In this document: positions 37,268 through 49,345 of the stretch, piece after piece
Position numbering within the stretch: the stretch's first letter is position 1
Layout: every line of letters starts with the position of its first letter
Origin: Lathyrus oleraceus
Lineage: Eukaryota > Streptophyta > Magnoliopsida > Fabales > Fabaceae
Direction: 5' to 3'
Length of the DNA stretch: 64,000 nucleotides
Assembly (NCBI RefSeq): GCF_024323335.1
Contig: NC_066583.1
Coordinates: 370,637,952-370,701,951 of the forward strand
Made by a program: the position numbers and the translations under genes
The notes under the pieces: generated by a model
What the model was told of the DNA's origin: nothing
What the model saw: the letters and a program-made list of their open reading frames with translations, nothing else
The model's database searches: none

Positions 37268-37520
37268 TACATCAAATGGAGGATTTATGTAAGGGAAATG
37301 AAAGATATCATGATTGTCGAATCAAAGTTCCTTTCAAAGTGTCTACGACCACATACTCGAAAACCCTTTGTGGTGGATCTAGAGGTTGTAGCTTCCCCGG
37401 TCCACCTTAAACTGAAATTCCATAATCTTCACAGTGAACAAATTACAGTCAATGCTGACCTCGTGGGAGCCAAGAGGATTTACCATGCATTGAAACAAGA
37501 TAAAAAAAGAAGAAAAGTGT
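37268..37520 (+). pseudogene. Tat/Ogre-type gypsy fragment (RNase H-to-integrase linker region)
   Basis: The plus-strand frame reads VVASPVHLKLKFHNLHSEQITVNADLVGAKRIYHALKQD, a pattern known to me from Tat/Ogre-lineage polyproteins. It is fused in frame by chance to LTR sequence on its left and stops at 37520. No complete domain is present. Confidence 0.5.
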
Positions 37521-38810
37521 AAGGCCTTGGATATCAACCTAACTTCCCTCACCAATCAGCTAAGGAGCATATACATTCAACCTCTAGTTGGTATAATAGG
37601 TCATTCCAACTGAATAAGCAAGAGTGGATGACTCAATAAACTACAAAGGTGGAGCGAATAAGCGGTGGCACACCCACTTGGTTATGTTCACAACCTCATT
37701 ACATTATTGTTTCTTTGTATAATTAATTACCTCACCATAATGTACTATAATATTTCCATTTTAATGAATAAAACATCCTTCTGAAATATCTCTTTTCTTT
37801 GTTACCGTGAAAGGTAATGATGAGTCCGACATACGACCAAAGAGATTGATGCCCCAACACAAAGACTTAGGGGCATTGTCATAAATGCTACAGATATATG
37901 ACTAAGCAATCAAAGCCCCACAATGTAAAGAACACGCAAAAATAAAGTGATAAAGCCACTAAATTGACAATAATTGGTCTACCCCTTCTTGGTAGATAAT
38001 AACTCTAGAGGCCGTGGTGGGTCTACTACATGTCAACCTCGAACCAGGTTTTGACCTGGGTGGGGGTACCGACCCTTGGTTGCACAGCCTCAGGTACGTC
38101 CAATAAAAATTCGAGGGAAAATTAAGTAAATTAAAGAAAAGTCTGGAATAATTAACTCGAGATCTAACTCATACACCTTAATCAGGTAACAATAATATCT
38201 TAATTTCATGTTCATATACTCACGTTTCGTGTGATTAAAAAAAATGGAGAAATACATGGCTAATCTCTGGGCGAAATGACCTTTCCAACTCGAATTATTT
38301 GGCCTGGACGTACTCGTTTTCTCGAAATATGAAAAGGAAAGTAAAAATGCCTAACTTGCAATAAAGCATCCTCAAAAGACTTAAAAACAGCGACAAAACT
38401 AGCATTAGAAAAATCATCTAGTTTTTAGACCAAAGAGACATTCTCAAGGTGCAAGTTTTTGAGATCCTCTTGAAAAACTAAAATAAATGTCTTTGTAGCA
38501 GATTAGGATATTTGAGTAGAAGCCATAGTTTTTTCTTTCCTTGCCATTTCTCTCACCAGTAACTTCACTTGGCGGATTAACGAATCAGAAGGGTTAAAAG
38601 CGTGTAAAACACCACTAATCTCAATAAGATAAACATAAGTATTTTGCACTTCTCGCAAGTATGTATCATGTTGAAGTGTCAGATTACAAACACTTTCATG
38701 CAATAGCTAGGTCTCTTTACGATGTCGTTCAGATAAAAGAGCGTCCATATGACTAGCTCTCAAATATCTATGAACATGATGATTATTAGGAAAAAATGTT
38801 TTTTTATAGG
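37521..38810. other. Decayed repeat sequence, family unclear
   Basis: The stretch includes short phrases such as 'caggttttgacctggg' (a small inverted repeat, about 38046) and a minus-strand reading near 38330-38700 (FEDALLQVRHFYFPFHIS; frame 38503-38703) that could be a gag-like remnant. I cannot assign it. No host gene was recognised. Confidence 0.4.
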
Positions 38811-39247
38811 TGTTGTGAATCGATGTCGTCAAGAACAAATCAAAATATGAGAAAGATTGAGTTTCTTGAACAAACACAAGAAACCCTATTAGGTTTTACA
38901 AAAGAGAGAGAAGAAGGAAAAAGAATCATGATTGGTTATAACTATTTTACTATTCACTTTCTTTATTAGGATTCAAAGATTACAAGTGAATATCAACAAC
39001 CAACCTCTCTCTCTCTCTCAACACCTGAGAAAAAGCTGTCTATTTATAGACTACTAAACTAACTTAAGTAACAAGCTAACTTAAACAATTGGGCCGAACA
39101 GACTAACCCAATTCGATATGCTAACTTAAAAACTAAGCTAACATATTTCGACAACATGCTTGAACAGGCTTTGACTATAACATGCACAACTTTTGTCAAA
39201 CCATGAAGCTATCCTTGTCGAGGCTAGAGTTCAATTTAAATTCCACA
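38811..39247 (-). repeat. 3' LTR of Tork/Tnt1-like Copia element
   Basis: In minus orientation it begins TGTGGAATTTAAATTG, preceded by the purine tract AAGGTGGAAATT, and ends near ATTCACAACA. A 'ctatttataga' TATA-like site lies at about 39047. It carries a short CT run (about 39006-39019). The 5' LTR counterpart is missing from the window. Confidence 0.7.
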
Positions 39248-39572
39248 AATTTCCACCTTGGAACAAACTTTACACAAACAAGGAAATCAACTAGCTTTCA
39301 TCATTCAACTTTATCAACTGCATACAGTGGAAGAACTTGCTACTTAGAAATGTCTTGGTGATCATATTTGTAGTGTTGTCATCATTTTAAACCTTCAACA
39401 ATTGGACTTCTCTACGCTTAATTATCTCTCTGATGAAATGCAGCCTCACATCGACGTGCTTGGTTCGCTCATGATAGGATGAACTCTTCGATAGGCGTAT
39501 TGCACTTTGACTATCACATTTAGAAGTGATAGCTCGACCTTGAAGTTTCAACTTCTTATCAAAACCTTCAAG

Positions 39573-42500
39573 TCACAATACTTCTTTCAAAGCTTCAGTG
39601 AGGGTAATATACTCCGCTTCAGTGGTTGATAAGGCAACAATCTTCTGAAGTGTTGCTTTCCAACTGATTGTTATGCTAAATAAAGTGAACACATATCCAG
39701 AAATAGATTTTATGGAATCCATACAACCTGCATAATCAAAGTCGTCAAATCCTTCAATTTCGAGTTTGCTATCATCACCGCAAGCTCCACCATAAATCAA
39801 CAATCTGCTCAAAGACCCATTTATGTACCTTAGAACCCACTTTAATACTTTCTAGTGCGCCTTCCCAGAATTGACCATATACCTGCTTACAAGGCTCACT
39901 CTGTATGATATGTCTTGCATCGTACAGACCATAACATACATCAAAGAACCTACTATACTAGCATATGGAATGCTATTCATATAGACTCTTTTGACTTCAG
40001 TACTAGGACTTTGAGTTGTACTCAGCTTGAATTGAGGATTAATTGGTGTTAGAACAAGCTTTAAATTCGACATATTAAACTTTTCGAGAATCTTCTTCAG
40101 GTATGTCTCTTGAGATAAGCATAACCTTAACTGCTTTCTATCTCTCTGGATGTCAATCCCAAGAATCCTAGAGGCAGCTCCCAGATCCTTTACGTCAAAT
40201 TCCTTATTGAGTTCATCCTCCACCTTCATAACATCCTCTACATTGTTGTTTAGTATGAGGATGTCATCCACATAAAGAAACAAAATAACAAGTGAATTTC
40301 CAAGTCGAAATTTGAAGTAAACACAATGGTCGAACTGGCTCCTAGTGAAACCTATGTGTGCCATGAACTTGTTGAATCTCCTATTCCATTATCGAGGAGA
40401 TTTTTCCAGGCCATATAACAAACTATTCAGCTTGCATACATAATCTTCATTTCCATTTTCTACACATCTTTCATGTTTCCTCATAAGGATTGTTTCATTT
40501 AGATCATCATACCTGAAGGAAGTCTTCACATCCATCTGTTCCAGCTCTAGGTCGAACTTCGCCACCATGACTAACAACATTCTAATGGATCTATGCTTTA
40601 TAATAGGTGAGAATACATCATTTAAGTCTACACCTTCTTTCTGAGTGAACCCCCTAACAACCAACCTTGCCTTAAATCACTTTGACATCACTCTTTCCAT
40701 TCCTTCCTTAACCTTGAAAATCCACTTACAACTGACTAACCCGACCCCTGCAGGTTTCTCGATCATCTCCCAAGTGTTATTATCATGAAGAGATTCATCT
40801 CATTATCCATGGATTTCAACCATTTAGTACTATTTCAACTCTTCACAACTTCCTTTTAATCTCTAGGTTCTTCATCGAGGACCTCACTTGTAGAGATTAA
40901 GGAAAATGCTATGAGATTTGCATAACCAAGCCTCTGAGGTGCCTTGATGAATCTTCTCGACCCGTCTCTTTCCAGCAAGTAGTCATTATCAGTCTCCCTA
41001 TTTTCATCAACAACTTGTGCTTCTTCTTCGACTTCATCTGGGTTATACAATTCAGCATCACTATGCTCCACCTCAATATGAATGTCTTCCTGTTCCAGGT
41101 CTTCTCTAGAGATATGGGTACTTTGACCAACATCATCAGTTTTCTTGAAAGCTACCTCAACTTCATTGAAAAATACATCGCAACTTGTGATACACCTCCC
41201 TTGACATGGCTCTAGGCACCACGACCTATAAGCTTTGACTTCTGCAGGGTATCCAAGGATCATACATCTCAAAGCTCTAGGTTCGATCTTGTCTTACCTA
41301 ATATGAGCATATTCTAGACAACCAAATATTTTAAGTTTGTCGAGGTCTAGCGGATGACCTGACTAGACTTTTTCAAGTGTCTTCATCCCCAAGGAATTCG
41401 AGGGACACCTATTTATCAGGTATGATGTAGTCGCAACAACCTTGACTCAAAACACATTCTTCAATCTAGACTAACCAACACGCACCTCACTCTTTCCAGA
41501 ATAGTTCGATTAAACCTTTCAGCCAAACCATTTTGTTAGGGAGTACCCGCAATATTTATGTGCCTTGTAATACCAGACGCAACACAATAGTTGTCTAAAG
41601 CCTCATTGTAAAATTCAATACCATTGTCGGTCCTCAACCTCTTTACCTTCCTGCGAATTTGGTTTTCGACCAGTTTCTTCCAACTTTTGAAAATTTTAAA
41701 TGTTTCATCCTTAGTCTTCTAGATGAATACTCAAAATTTTCTATAATAATCATCAACGACAAATATGAAATACTTTGCACCCGAGTGTGAAAGGTTCCTT
41801 CCAGACTCCCAAAGATTAGCATGAATGTAATCAAGGGATCCATGTGTTCTTTGTTTATCTTTGTTAAACTTCACCCTACAGGATTTACCAAATACACAAG
41901 GTTCCGAAAACTCCAATTTCGACATAGTCACCACATAACAGGTTTTGTTTCGACAATTCGACCAGGCCTCTTTCAATGACATTGCTAAGTCTCTTGCGCC
42001 ATAGCTTAGTCTTCGACACAGATTTTGTGGATGACACATTTGCTGAACCACTTACAACCTCAGTCTCAAGGGTGTACAAGCCTTGTTTCTTTACGCCTCT
42101 CAAGACTTCCTTTGACCCTTCATTACCCTTAGGATACTTTGCTCTTCTTTGAAAACATATCATTTCTTATCGAATTCACTAAGAGAAATCAAATTTCTCT
42201 TAAGATCAGGTACATATCTGATATTAGTCAATAGCCTTATTGACTCATCATGGAGCTTGAATCTCACATATCCAATACCTGCAATTTTGCAAGCTTTGTT
42301 GTTTCCCAGTAGCACTGATCCACCATCTTGATCACATAATTCCTCAAACAAATCTTTGTTTGGAGTCATGCTCCAAGTGCAATCTGAATTCATAATTCAC
42401 TCATTGCTAAAGTCGCTGCTTGAAACCACCAAAATGTCAGATGATTCATAATCATCTTACACAATGGTTGCATTTTCATTATCCTTTCCACAATTATTAT

Positions 42501-43180
42501 TCTACCGGTCAGGACACACATTCCTTGTGTGACCCTCTTTCTTATAGTGGTAACACCTAATAGAAGGGACATTACCAGCATATGAATTTTGTAGAATTTT
42601 ACCACTCTTCTTCTCAAACCTACCATATTTCTTTGTGAGTTTTCCTTTTACAGACAATCCTTCACCAACTATCGATGGCTTGTGCTTCTTTCGTTCGGTC
42701 AAATCCTTATAGTACAAGGTTGATTGAACATCATAAAAGATCAACAAATCTCTTCCATACAAGATAGTTTCTTTGAAATGAGCATGAGACTTAGGTAAAG
42801 CACACAACATCAACAATGCTTGATCTTCATCATCAATCTTGACCTCAATATTTTAAAGATCAAGAATCAACTTGTTGAACATATCCAATTGCTCAGCCAA
42901 GACTTTGTCTTCACTCATCTTGAATAAATACAAAGCTTGCTTCAGGTAGAGACGATTTACCAACGATTTCGTTATGAACAAACCTTCGAGTTTCGTCCAC
43001 ACACCAGTTACAGTTTTCTCTTTTGAAACCTGCCGGAAAACTTTATCATCAAGGCTTAATACAATTGCATTGTGAGATTTCTCGATCATTGTTGTCTTCT
43101 CTCCTTCTTCATTATTGCGGCATCCAAACACTTCATCTTCTCCCATATCGAGACTAGAATTCGATCCAAATACCACAATA
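39573..43180 (-). pseudogene. Tork/Tnt1-like Copia gag-pol, decayed
   Basis: Read right to left: Gag (42853-43176: RLYLKQALYLFKMSEDK, EQLDMFNKLILDL) truncated at its N terminus; zinc knuckle near 42510 with the second Cys replaced by Tyr (CYHYKKEGHTRNVC); protease region (42160-42393: SMTPNKDLFEELC, GNNKACKIAGIG) whose catalytic DSG reads NSD; integrase (41643-42051: GSLDYIHANLW, FVVDDYYRKF); RT (40389-40664: FTQKEGVDLNDVFSPI, LEQMDVKTSF; 39852-40364: LFLYVDDILIL with intact YVDD); RNase H (39573-39812: ISGYVFTLFS, ALSTTEAEYITLTEA). Many frame changes and stops. Its 5' end stops about 720 bp before the GDPDL start codon. Confidence 0.9.
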
Positions 43181-43902
43181 GACTTAATAAAAATTTATTG
43201 AAAATATACTTCTCCATCTATTCTATAATAATTGATCTATTTGAAGAAAAAAAAGAAATTTATAATAGTTATAAGAGAGAACCTTTATTTTCTAGTCGAA
43301 GTGCTCTTAGATATATAAACTTTAACTTATTATTGATAAAATTAAATTCAATAAATTTAATTTTATTATATTTAATATTTTAAACATTTCGAATAAACTT
43401 GTGGGATCTATTTTTTTGGGTGAAGGATTTACTTTATTTTATTAGAAAAGGAGATGTTCGACAGTAATTATTAAATGCAGTTATAAATGCAACAATTATT
43501 AGCTGCAACCGTACTAGTACTAGCCAAAACCACTTTCATTTCCACATCTTTCTTCTCTCTTATCCTTTCTAGGATTTTCTAGCTTCCATTCATCTTCTTT
43601 CATCCTCATTTTTCACCTTGAAAGTTTACAACTTGTAACACAAGCGTATAGTTGAAGGCATGTTTTTTCTAAAAACCGCGTTACAACAACAGGAATAACG
43701 TGTCATCACATACATTATACACTGTCAAAATACCTGTAATGTATGGTTGACATGTCTTCATAGTTGACTTCAAAAAACATGCCAAAGTTCTGATAAGGTT
43801 GTGTGTGTGGAACAAAGAACTCAACTTCACTATAATTAAGTTCTATTGGGTTTTTTCTTAGAACTCAACAGTGAATTTTATATATGCTAATTTCCTATTG
43901 AA
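43181..43902 (+). promoter_or_regulatory. Upstream region of the GDPDL gene
   Basis: The only non-transposon sequence before the gene, AT-rich in its first 250 bp. It must hold the promoter unless transcription starts in the adjoining Copia relic. TATATATGC at 43879-43887 is only about 16-24 bp from the start codon, too near to serve as the TATA box for this ATG. No transcription start can be fixed from sequence alone. Confidence 0.5.
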
Positions 43903-46900
43903 ATGGCTCTTCCTCATCTACTTCTTCTGCTTATTCTTCATTGCTCATTGTTTGTAGCATTGGTATCTGGCTGGAAGACATTGCAAGGTATGTTCCTAAT
44001 TTAATTTCTATGCTTTCTTCTAATGTTTTAACAAACCATTCTAAAACATTCATATACACATGCATATCTGTTTGGAAATTTCGCCTTCATTGCGATCCGG
44101 GGTAGTTGCCTAAATTGTGGCATTCGGCTTTTCTTCAACACTTTCATTGTTTTGAGTTTGAATGGGTGGATTTAGTTCCACATTGCTTCTTATAGATATG
44201 GTATAGGTAGGGTTTATAAGTGGACAATCTTCACTTACAAGTCGATTTTATTGAAAAGAGTTAGGCTCAACCACATTTTTTAAACCGGTATCAGAGTTTT
44301 GTTTAAGATCCATCGGGCCACCTGATATTAGGTTTCCATTATTGGACCACCCACCATTTATAGCCTTGTGTGAGAGTGTGTTAAGAGCCTCCTAGACAAT
44401 ATATAGTTGGAACATGTACTTATAAATGGGGCAATCTTCATCCTACACATTAGTTTTGTCGGTTTTGTAGGGATGAGATAGCCCAACACAAATTCTAATA
44501 TGTAAATAGCAATGTAAAATTGATGATATAATTTATAATGTTAACTTTGCAATAATTTGTCATCTCTTAGCAATGTAAAATTGATGATATTTGTAATGTT
44601 AACTTTGCAATAGTTTCTCATCTCTTAAAAAGTAGTGAAATTTTGTTGGAATATTTGTTCTTCATAAACAAATGTCAGAAATTGGACTTTGTCTATGAAG
44701 ATGAATACATAAATGCAAAGTTTTAATTCACAATTGTGCTGAGGGGTCATATCGCGATTCCTATATTGTGAAAAATTGCGGTCAAATACGGCTGACACAA
44801 CCGCAATACGCGGTTGGAGAGACATTGAGAACTTTGACTATTACCATGGCTACAATTGTGTCCCCTTTGTTTAAAATCTTTCATTATAAATTGTGATGCT
44901 TGCTTGGTATGCTGTGCAGGATCACCACCGGTGGTAATAGCACGCGGCGGATTTTCGGGGTTATATCCAGATTCTAGTTTACTTTCTTATAACTTGGCAC
45001 TAAAAACTATTTCCCCAAATGTGACTCTATGGTGTGACTTGCAACTGACAAAGGATGGAGTTGGGATATGTTTTCCAGACATCAAGCTTGACAATGCCAC
45101 TGACATTTCTGTTGTTTACCCCGACAAAGCCAAGGAATACTCGGTTAATAAGGTTCCAATTCGCGGATGGTTTTCTGTTGATTACAGTTTCAATGAACTA
45201 GCAAATGTTTCGCGTGAGTTCAATCTATCTTCCACTACTATTGTCTTTTTTAGCTTTTTGATATAAGCTTGTAAAATGACTGATAATTTTCTCGTTACTT
45301 GGACAGTTGTTCAGGGAGTGTTTTCTCGAACGCCATCGTTTGATGGACGTAAGTCTCACATTATCCGTGTCGAAAACGTAGCTAAATTAGTAAAACCGCC
45401 ATCAACAGGCCTATGGTTAAACGTTCAGGTAACGATGAAATGGAATAGAATAGACTACTTTCTCGCAAGGATGTCCTAAGTTTAAGAATTGTAGCATTAA
45501 CTTTTAAAATACTATGCAGCATGATAGATTCTACAAGCATCACAATTTGAGCGTAGAGAAACTTCTTCACTCGCTATCAACTAAACAAGTATCTATCAGT
45601 TACATCTCATCGCCGAACGCGAATTTCTTAAGAAGAGTAAGATCAAACTCAGGTCTTAAAAAAACCGTCACAATCTTCAGGTTTCTAGAGAAATATGAAA
45701 TTGAACCCACAACCAACAAAACTTATGGCGCACTTGTGAAAGACCTCGAATTTATCAGAAGATTTGCTTCGGGAATTCTTGTTCCTAAAGGCTATATATG
45801 GCCTGTAGACTCGGAACTTTATCTACATAAACATACTTCTCTTGTCGCAGATGCTCATAAACAAGGGCTGAAAGTTTTTGTTTCAGACATTGTTAATGAT
45901 GTTACATTCAGCTACAATTTCAGTTATGATCCTTTGGCTGAATGTCTGTCTTTCATCGACAACGGTAACTTCTCCGTTGATGGCATTCTGTCTGACTTTC
46001 CAGTAACTCCATCTGTAGCCATAAGTAAGTTTTGTCTCCTCTATAGAGTTTAATGGATATACATCGTCACTGTAAAACTTTTATCTAATGCTGATATATA
46101 TTGGAAATATTTTTGGCAGATTGCTTTTCTGGCGTACGAAGAAATGCAAAAAAACAAGGTATGATTTATTTGAAGTACTGTCTTGAGGTAGAATAATTTT
46201 TAAATAATCTTTATTGATTTCGATTCTTTCTTTTATGCTAAGTTGATACTTTGATTATATCGAAGTATGGAGCAAGCGGAGATTATCCTGCTTGTACTGA
46301 TCTTGCGTATAAGAAAGCGAAATCAGATGGAGCAGATGTAATTGATTGTCCTGTTCAAATCTCCAAGGATGGAATACCCTTTTGCTTAAGTTCTATAGAT
46401 CTTTCAACAACCACAACAGTGGCTCAATCAAAGTTCCGAACTCGCAAAACTATTATTCCAGAGATTCAAAAGGGAAGTGGCATATATACGTTTAGCTTGA
46501 CATGGAACGAAATCAAAACATTGACTCGTAAGATGAATGACTGTCTTGAATTCTTATTATTGCATGTATGATTTTCTGTAGCCTTTGTCACTTCGATTCG
46601 TTTTATTTTTCCTTTTCATTGCAGCCGCGATATTGAAACCTTATGAGAAATACCTATTGTTCCGGAATCCAAAATTCAAAAATCAAGGGAAATTCCTAAC
46701 CTTGTCTGAGTTTTTGTCCTTGGCTAAAGGCTCTGGCGTCTTGATCAACATAGAGGTGAGTTCTTATATGATCTTGATTGACCACTTCATCAGTTATATA
46801 ACGAAATGACATTTATCTTTCATTATTATCATCAGAATGCAGCCTACCTTGCATCGAAGCGAGGACTAAACGTGACCAACGCAGTCCTTCATGCTCTACA

Positions 46901-47622
46901 AAAAGCTGGTTACAATAAACCAAGATCTCCAAAAGTAATGATTCAATCAACACACAGTTCGATACTAAAGATATTCAAGGATAAATCCAAATACGAAAGG
47001 GTTTACAAAGTTGACGAAAATATCCATGATGCTGACGATAAAGCTATCGAGGATATCAAAACATTTGCAGATTCTGTTGTGGTAAAAAAAGCTTCTGTCT
47101 TTACTCAAACTGCAGCATTTCTCGTTAACTCTACAACTACCGTAGCAAGGTTTCATTCATATAAGCTACCAGTTTATGTCGAAACTTTCAGCAACGAGTT
47201 TGTATCTCAAGCATGGGATTACTACTCAGATGCATTTTTTGAGATTAATTCATTCGTCATTGGAGCTAAGGTTAACGGCATTATTACTGACTTCCCTAAG
47301 ACTGCTTCGCGATACACGAGTAAGTATAAAATTCGAATAGATAGCTATTTTGGTCCTTAAACGTATGAATCGGCGTCTCTATAGTTTCTCATTGTGTGAA
47401 ATCTGCTTTGCTCTACTTGTTGCAGGGAACAAGTGTTTGAAGCATGGCAAAAGAGCACCTTATGTGAACCCTATTGAACCTGGAAAACTTTTAAGACAAA
47501 TTTCTAAGTCATACCATTTAACACCTTCCCCTCCACTTCCAGTCTTGCATGATAGTAATGTCACAGAGCCACATCTGCCAAGTGTTTCTGGAAATTTTCC
47601 GATTTTTGGCGCTGCTCGTTAA
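43903..47622 (+). CDS. Glycerophosphodiester phosphodiesterase-like protein (GDPDL/SHV3 type), 9 exons
   Basis: Exons by GT-AG reading: 43903-43987, 44920-45213, 45307-45428, 45520-46024, 46120-46158, 46243-46527, 46625-46755, 46836-47319, 47426-47622, giving 713 residues with every phase consistent. Exon 1 encodes a signal peptide ([20 protein letters not shown]). Two tandem GDPD-like domains follow: the first opens [16 protein letters not shown], the second [19 protein letters not shown], with [16 protein letters not shown] and GVLINIENAAYLA. Members of this plant family are extracellular, usually GPI-anchored proteins needed for cell-wall cellulose and pectin organisation in root hairs and epidermis. 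The His of the HRG motif used by true GDPD enzymes is replaced in both domains (ARGG, SKYG), as is usual for GDPDLs, so catalysis is doubtful. The C terminus ([14 protein letters not shown]) lacks the hydrophobic GPI-attachment tail, so the product may be secreted. Several NXS/T sites fit an extracellular protein. No stop or frameshift was found. Confidence 0.9.
44165..44490 (+). mobile_element. Probable TRIM in GDPDL intron 1
   Basis: Two diverged direct repeats of about 110 bp (about 44165-44274 and 44377-44490) share 'ttataa(g/a)tggg-caatcttca' and a '(a)g(c/a)ccaac-aca' end. Between them lies ACCGGTATCAGAGTTTTG (44284-44301), a PBS-like site, and about 100 bp of internal sequence. Dimensions and order match a TRIM of the 'ggtatcagag' kind. 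Identity between the repeats is modest, so it is old. Confidence 0.5.
44508..44626. repeat. 61-bp direct duplication in GDPDL intron 1
   Basis: 'agcaatgtaaaattgatgat...aatgttaactttgcaata' occurs twice, starting at 44508 and 44569, with small differences. Confidence 0.85.
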
Positions 47623-47805
47623 ACAGTAGCAACTCCAGCCACCATTACTGCATGAAGAAAGAGCAAAGACGAAAGAACGTGTAGCATTCATACACGCCAT
47701 TTAACTTTAGAGCTCCATTGTTTGAAATGGTACACAACATTATTACATTTATTATGATTGTTTTTTTGTAAGATGTGATTATCCAAATAGCTTTATTTCA
47801 TTATC

Positions 47806-47811
47806 AATAAA
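47806..47811 (+). terminator. Poly(A) signal of GDPDL
   Basis: AATAAA about 184 bp after the stop codon, preceded by T-rich and TTGTAA-like sequence near 47766. The only canonical signal before the Ogre LTR. Confidence 0.6.
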
Positions 47812-48461
47812 ATTCTTTTGGATTGTGGAGATAAGAGTTTTGTTGTGAAATTGCAATGTTGAACCACACCAATAATTGTTTGTCGAGAAAATCAAACAAT
47901 AATATTAATTTTGTATCATGTTAAGAATAGAGATGTTGAGGGACAAATTACAATTACAATCAAAATAATTGGCCTCAAACAAAAATCATCTGTGGAAACA
48001 AATCCACAGTAAGTAAAAGGAAGATACAAGAGTACATAGAATTTATTATCCAATTCAAAAATGATTTATTGTTCACAGTGAAAATTGGTAAACAGTCTTT
48101 GGTCTTCAAAAATGATTTATTTTATAGGATCAACCAGTGAATTCTAGGACATATGCTCTTGTTAAATTATATTTGAAGTCTGAACATTTCGACAATGGCC
48201 ACGATTTGAGAATGTTGTTTAAAGTTCAAAAAGTAAAGGCAAAATTTGTAAAGGAATTGCAATAAAGAACTTCAAAGTAAATTGCAATAAGAAGAAATAA
48301 TTGATAAACTGGAAATAACTTCAATTGAAATGAAAAAGATGGTGATTCATACGTACATTTTCAACGAACTCGTTTCTCAAACACACTTAGACACTTAGAG
48401 TAATTTGTGAGTACTTGTACAATGATTGAACACACACCGAAATCCTATACATTAAGACCCC

Positions 48462-48469
48462 TATTTATA
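48462..48469 (-). promoter_or_regulatory. Candidate TATA box of Ogre LTR
   Basis: The minus strand reads AGTATAAATAGGGG, a good plant TATA context with a plausible transcript start about 30 bp further left. As this is the 3' LTR, transcription from here would run towards the 3' end of the GDPDL gene. Confidence 0.6.
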
Positions 48470-48835
48470 CTAGGTCGAAAATAACCGCTACCAACGGTCT
48501 TTTCTCCAGAAAATGATACGTTTCGCTTGCATGCCTTCTGTCGCATTCGCGAAAAACCACCGGCGGAAAAAGACACAGAGCCGCCACCGTGCGTTATTTA
48601 TCACAAAGGAGGGAAAGGAAACGCTCGAAGTAAACCTGGAAAGGAAATGGTCTTACGACCAGAGATTGCTAGGATCGGGAGTCGGTTATGCGAAGGGAAG
48701 GTATTAGCACCCCTACGCATCCGTCGTACCCGACGGGATCCACACTCAAGAGAATAGAATAAGGTTGCTAAATAATTGCTCAAAAACTGCACAAAACTGG
48801 AAAGAAACACGGGAAGGACGGAAGAAGCGGACTCG

Positions 48836-49345
48836 GCAGGATGTCGCATCTTGGGCCTACGTAGTTCGTCAGAAACAAACATCAGAGTCGACGTAGTTCG
48901 GGGGAAACGAGAAACGTGCTCTCTAGGACCTCGCATCCTATGCATACGTATCTTCTCTAACCAGAGGAAGAATCAGAGAACTCGTAGCTCGGCTAACGCA
49001 CGCCAAACAAAACGCTAAACGGAGACGCTGAGACGTTAGAGCAAACACCCAAACACAAACTGGAAACGGAATGCCAATCGCTGGGCTTACATCCGACTCC
49101 ACAAAAGAAACGCAACTGGGAAACCGAATGCCAATCGCTGGGCTTACATCAGACTCCAAGCACACGCACAAGAAGAAGAAGGGTCTCGATTGCAACTAGG
49201 GCAAGAGAAAGGGAAGGTCTCAATCGCAACGGGGGCGAGAGAAAAGGATTAAAGTTAGTTGTCAGTCAAACTCGACAAGACATCGCATCTCGTGCCTACG
49301 TATCTCATCTGGACATGAGAATCAGAGTTGCCGTAGTTCGGCTAA
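48836..49345. repeat. Diverged direct repeats in Ogre LTR
   Basis: Three copies of a 'ga-(t/c)tcgcatc-t-tgcctacgta...gaatcagag...gtag(t/c)tcggctaa' block start near 48838, 48930 and 49280. Between them a separate pair 'actgggaaac(g/c)gaatgccaatc...cttacatc' lies at about 49060-49098 and 49110-49155. Confidence 0.8.

Noticed and set aside
43879..43887. TATATATGC as GDPDL TATA box
   Set aside because: Only about 16-24 bp before the start codon, too close for a transcript containing that ATG.
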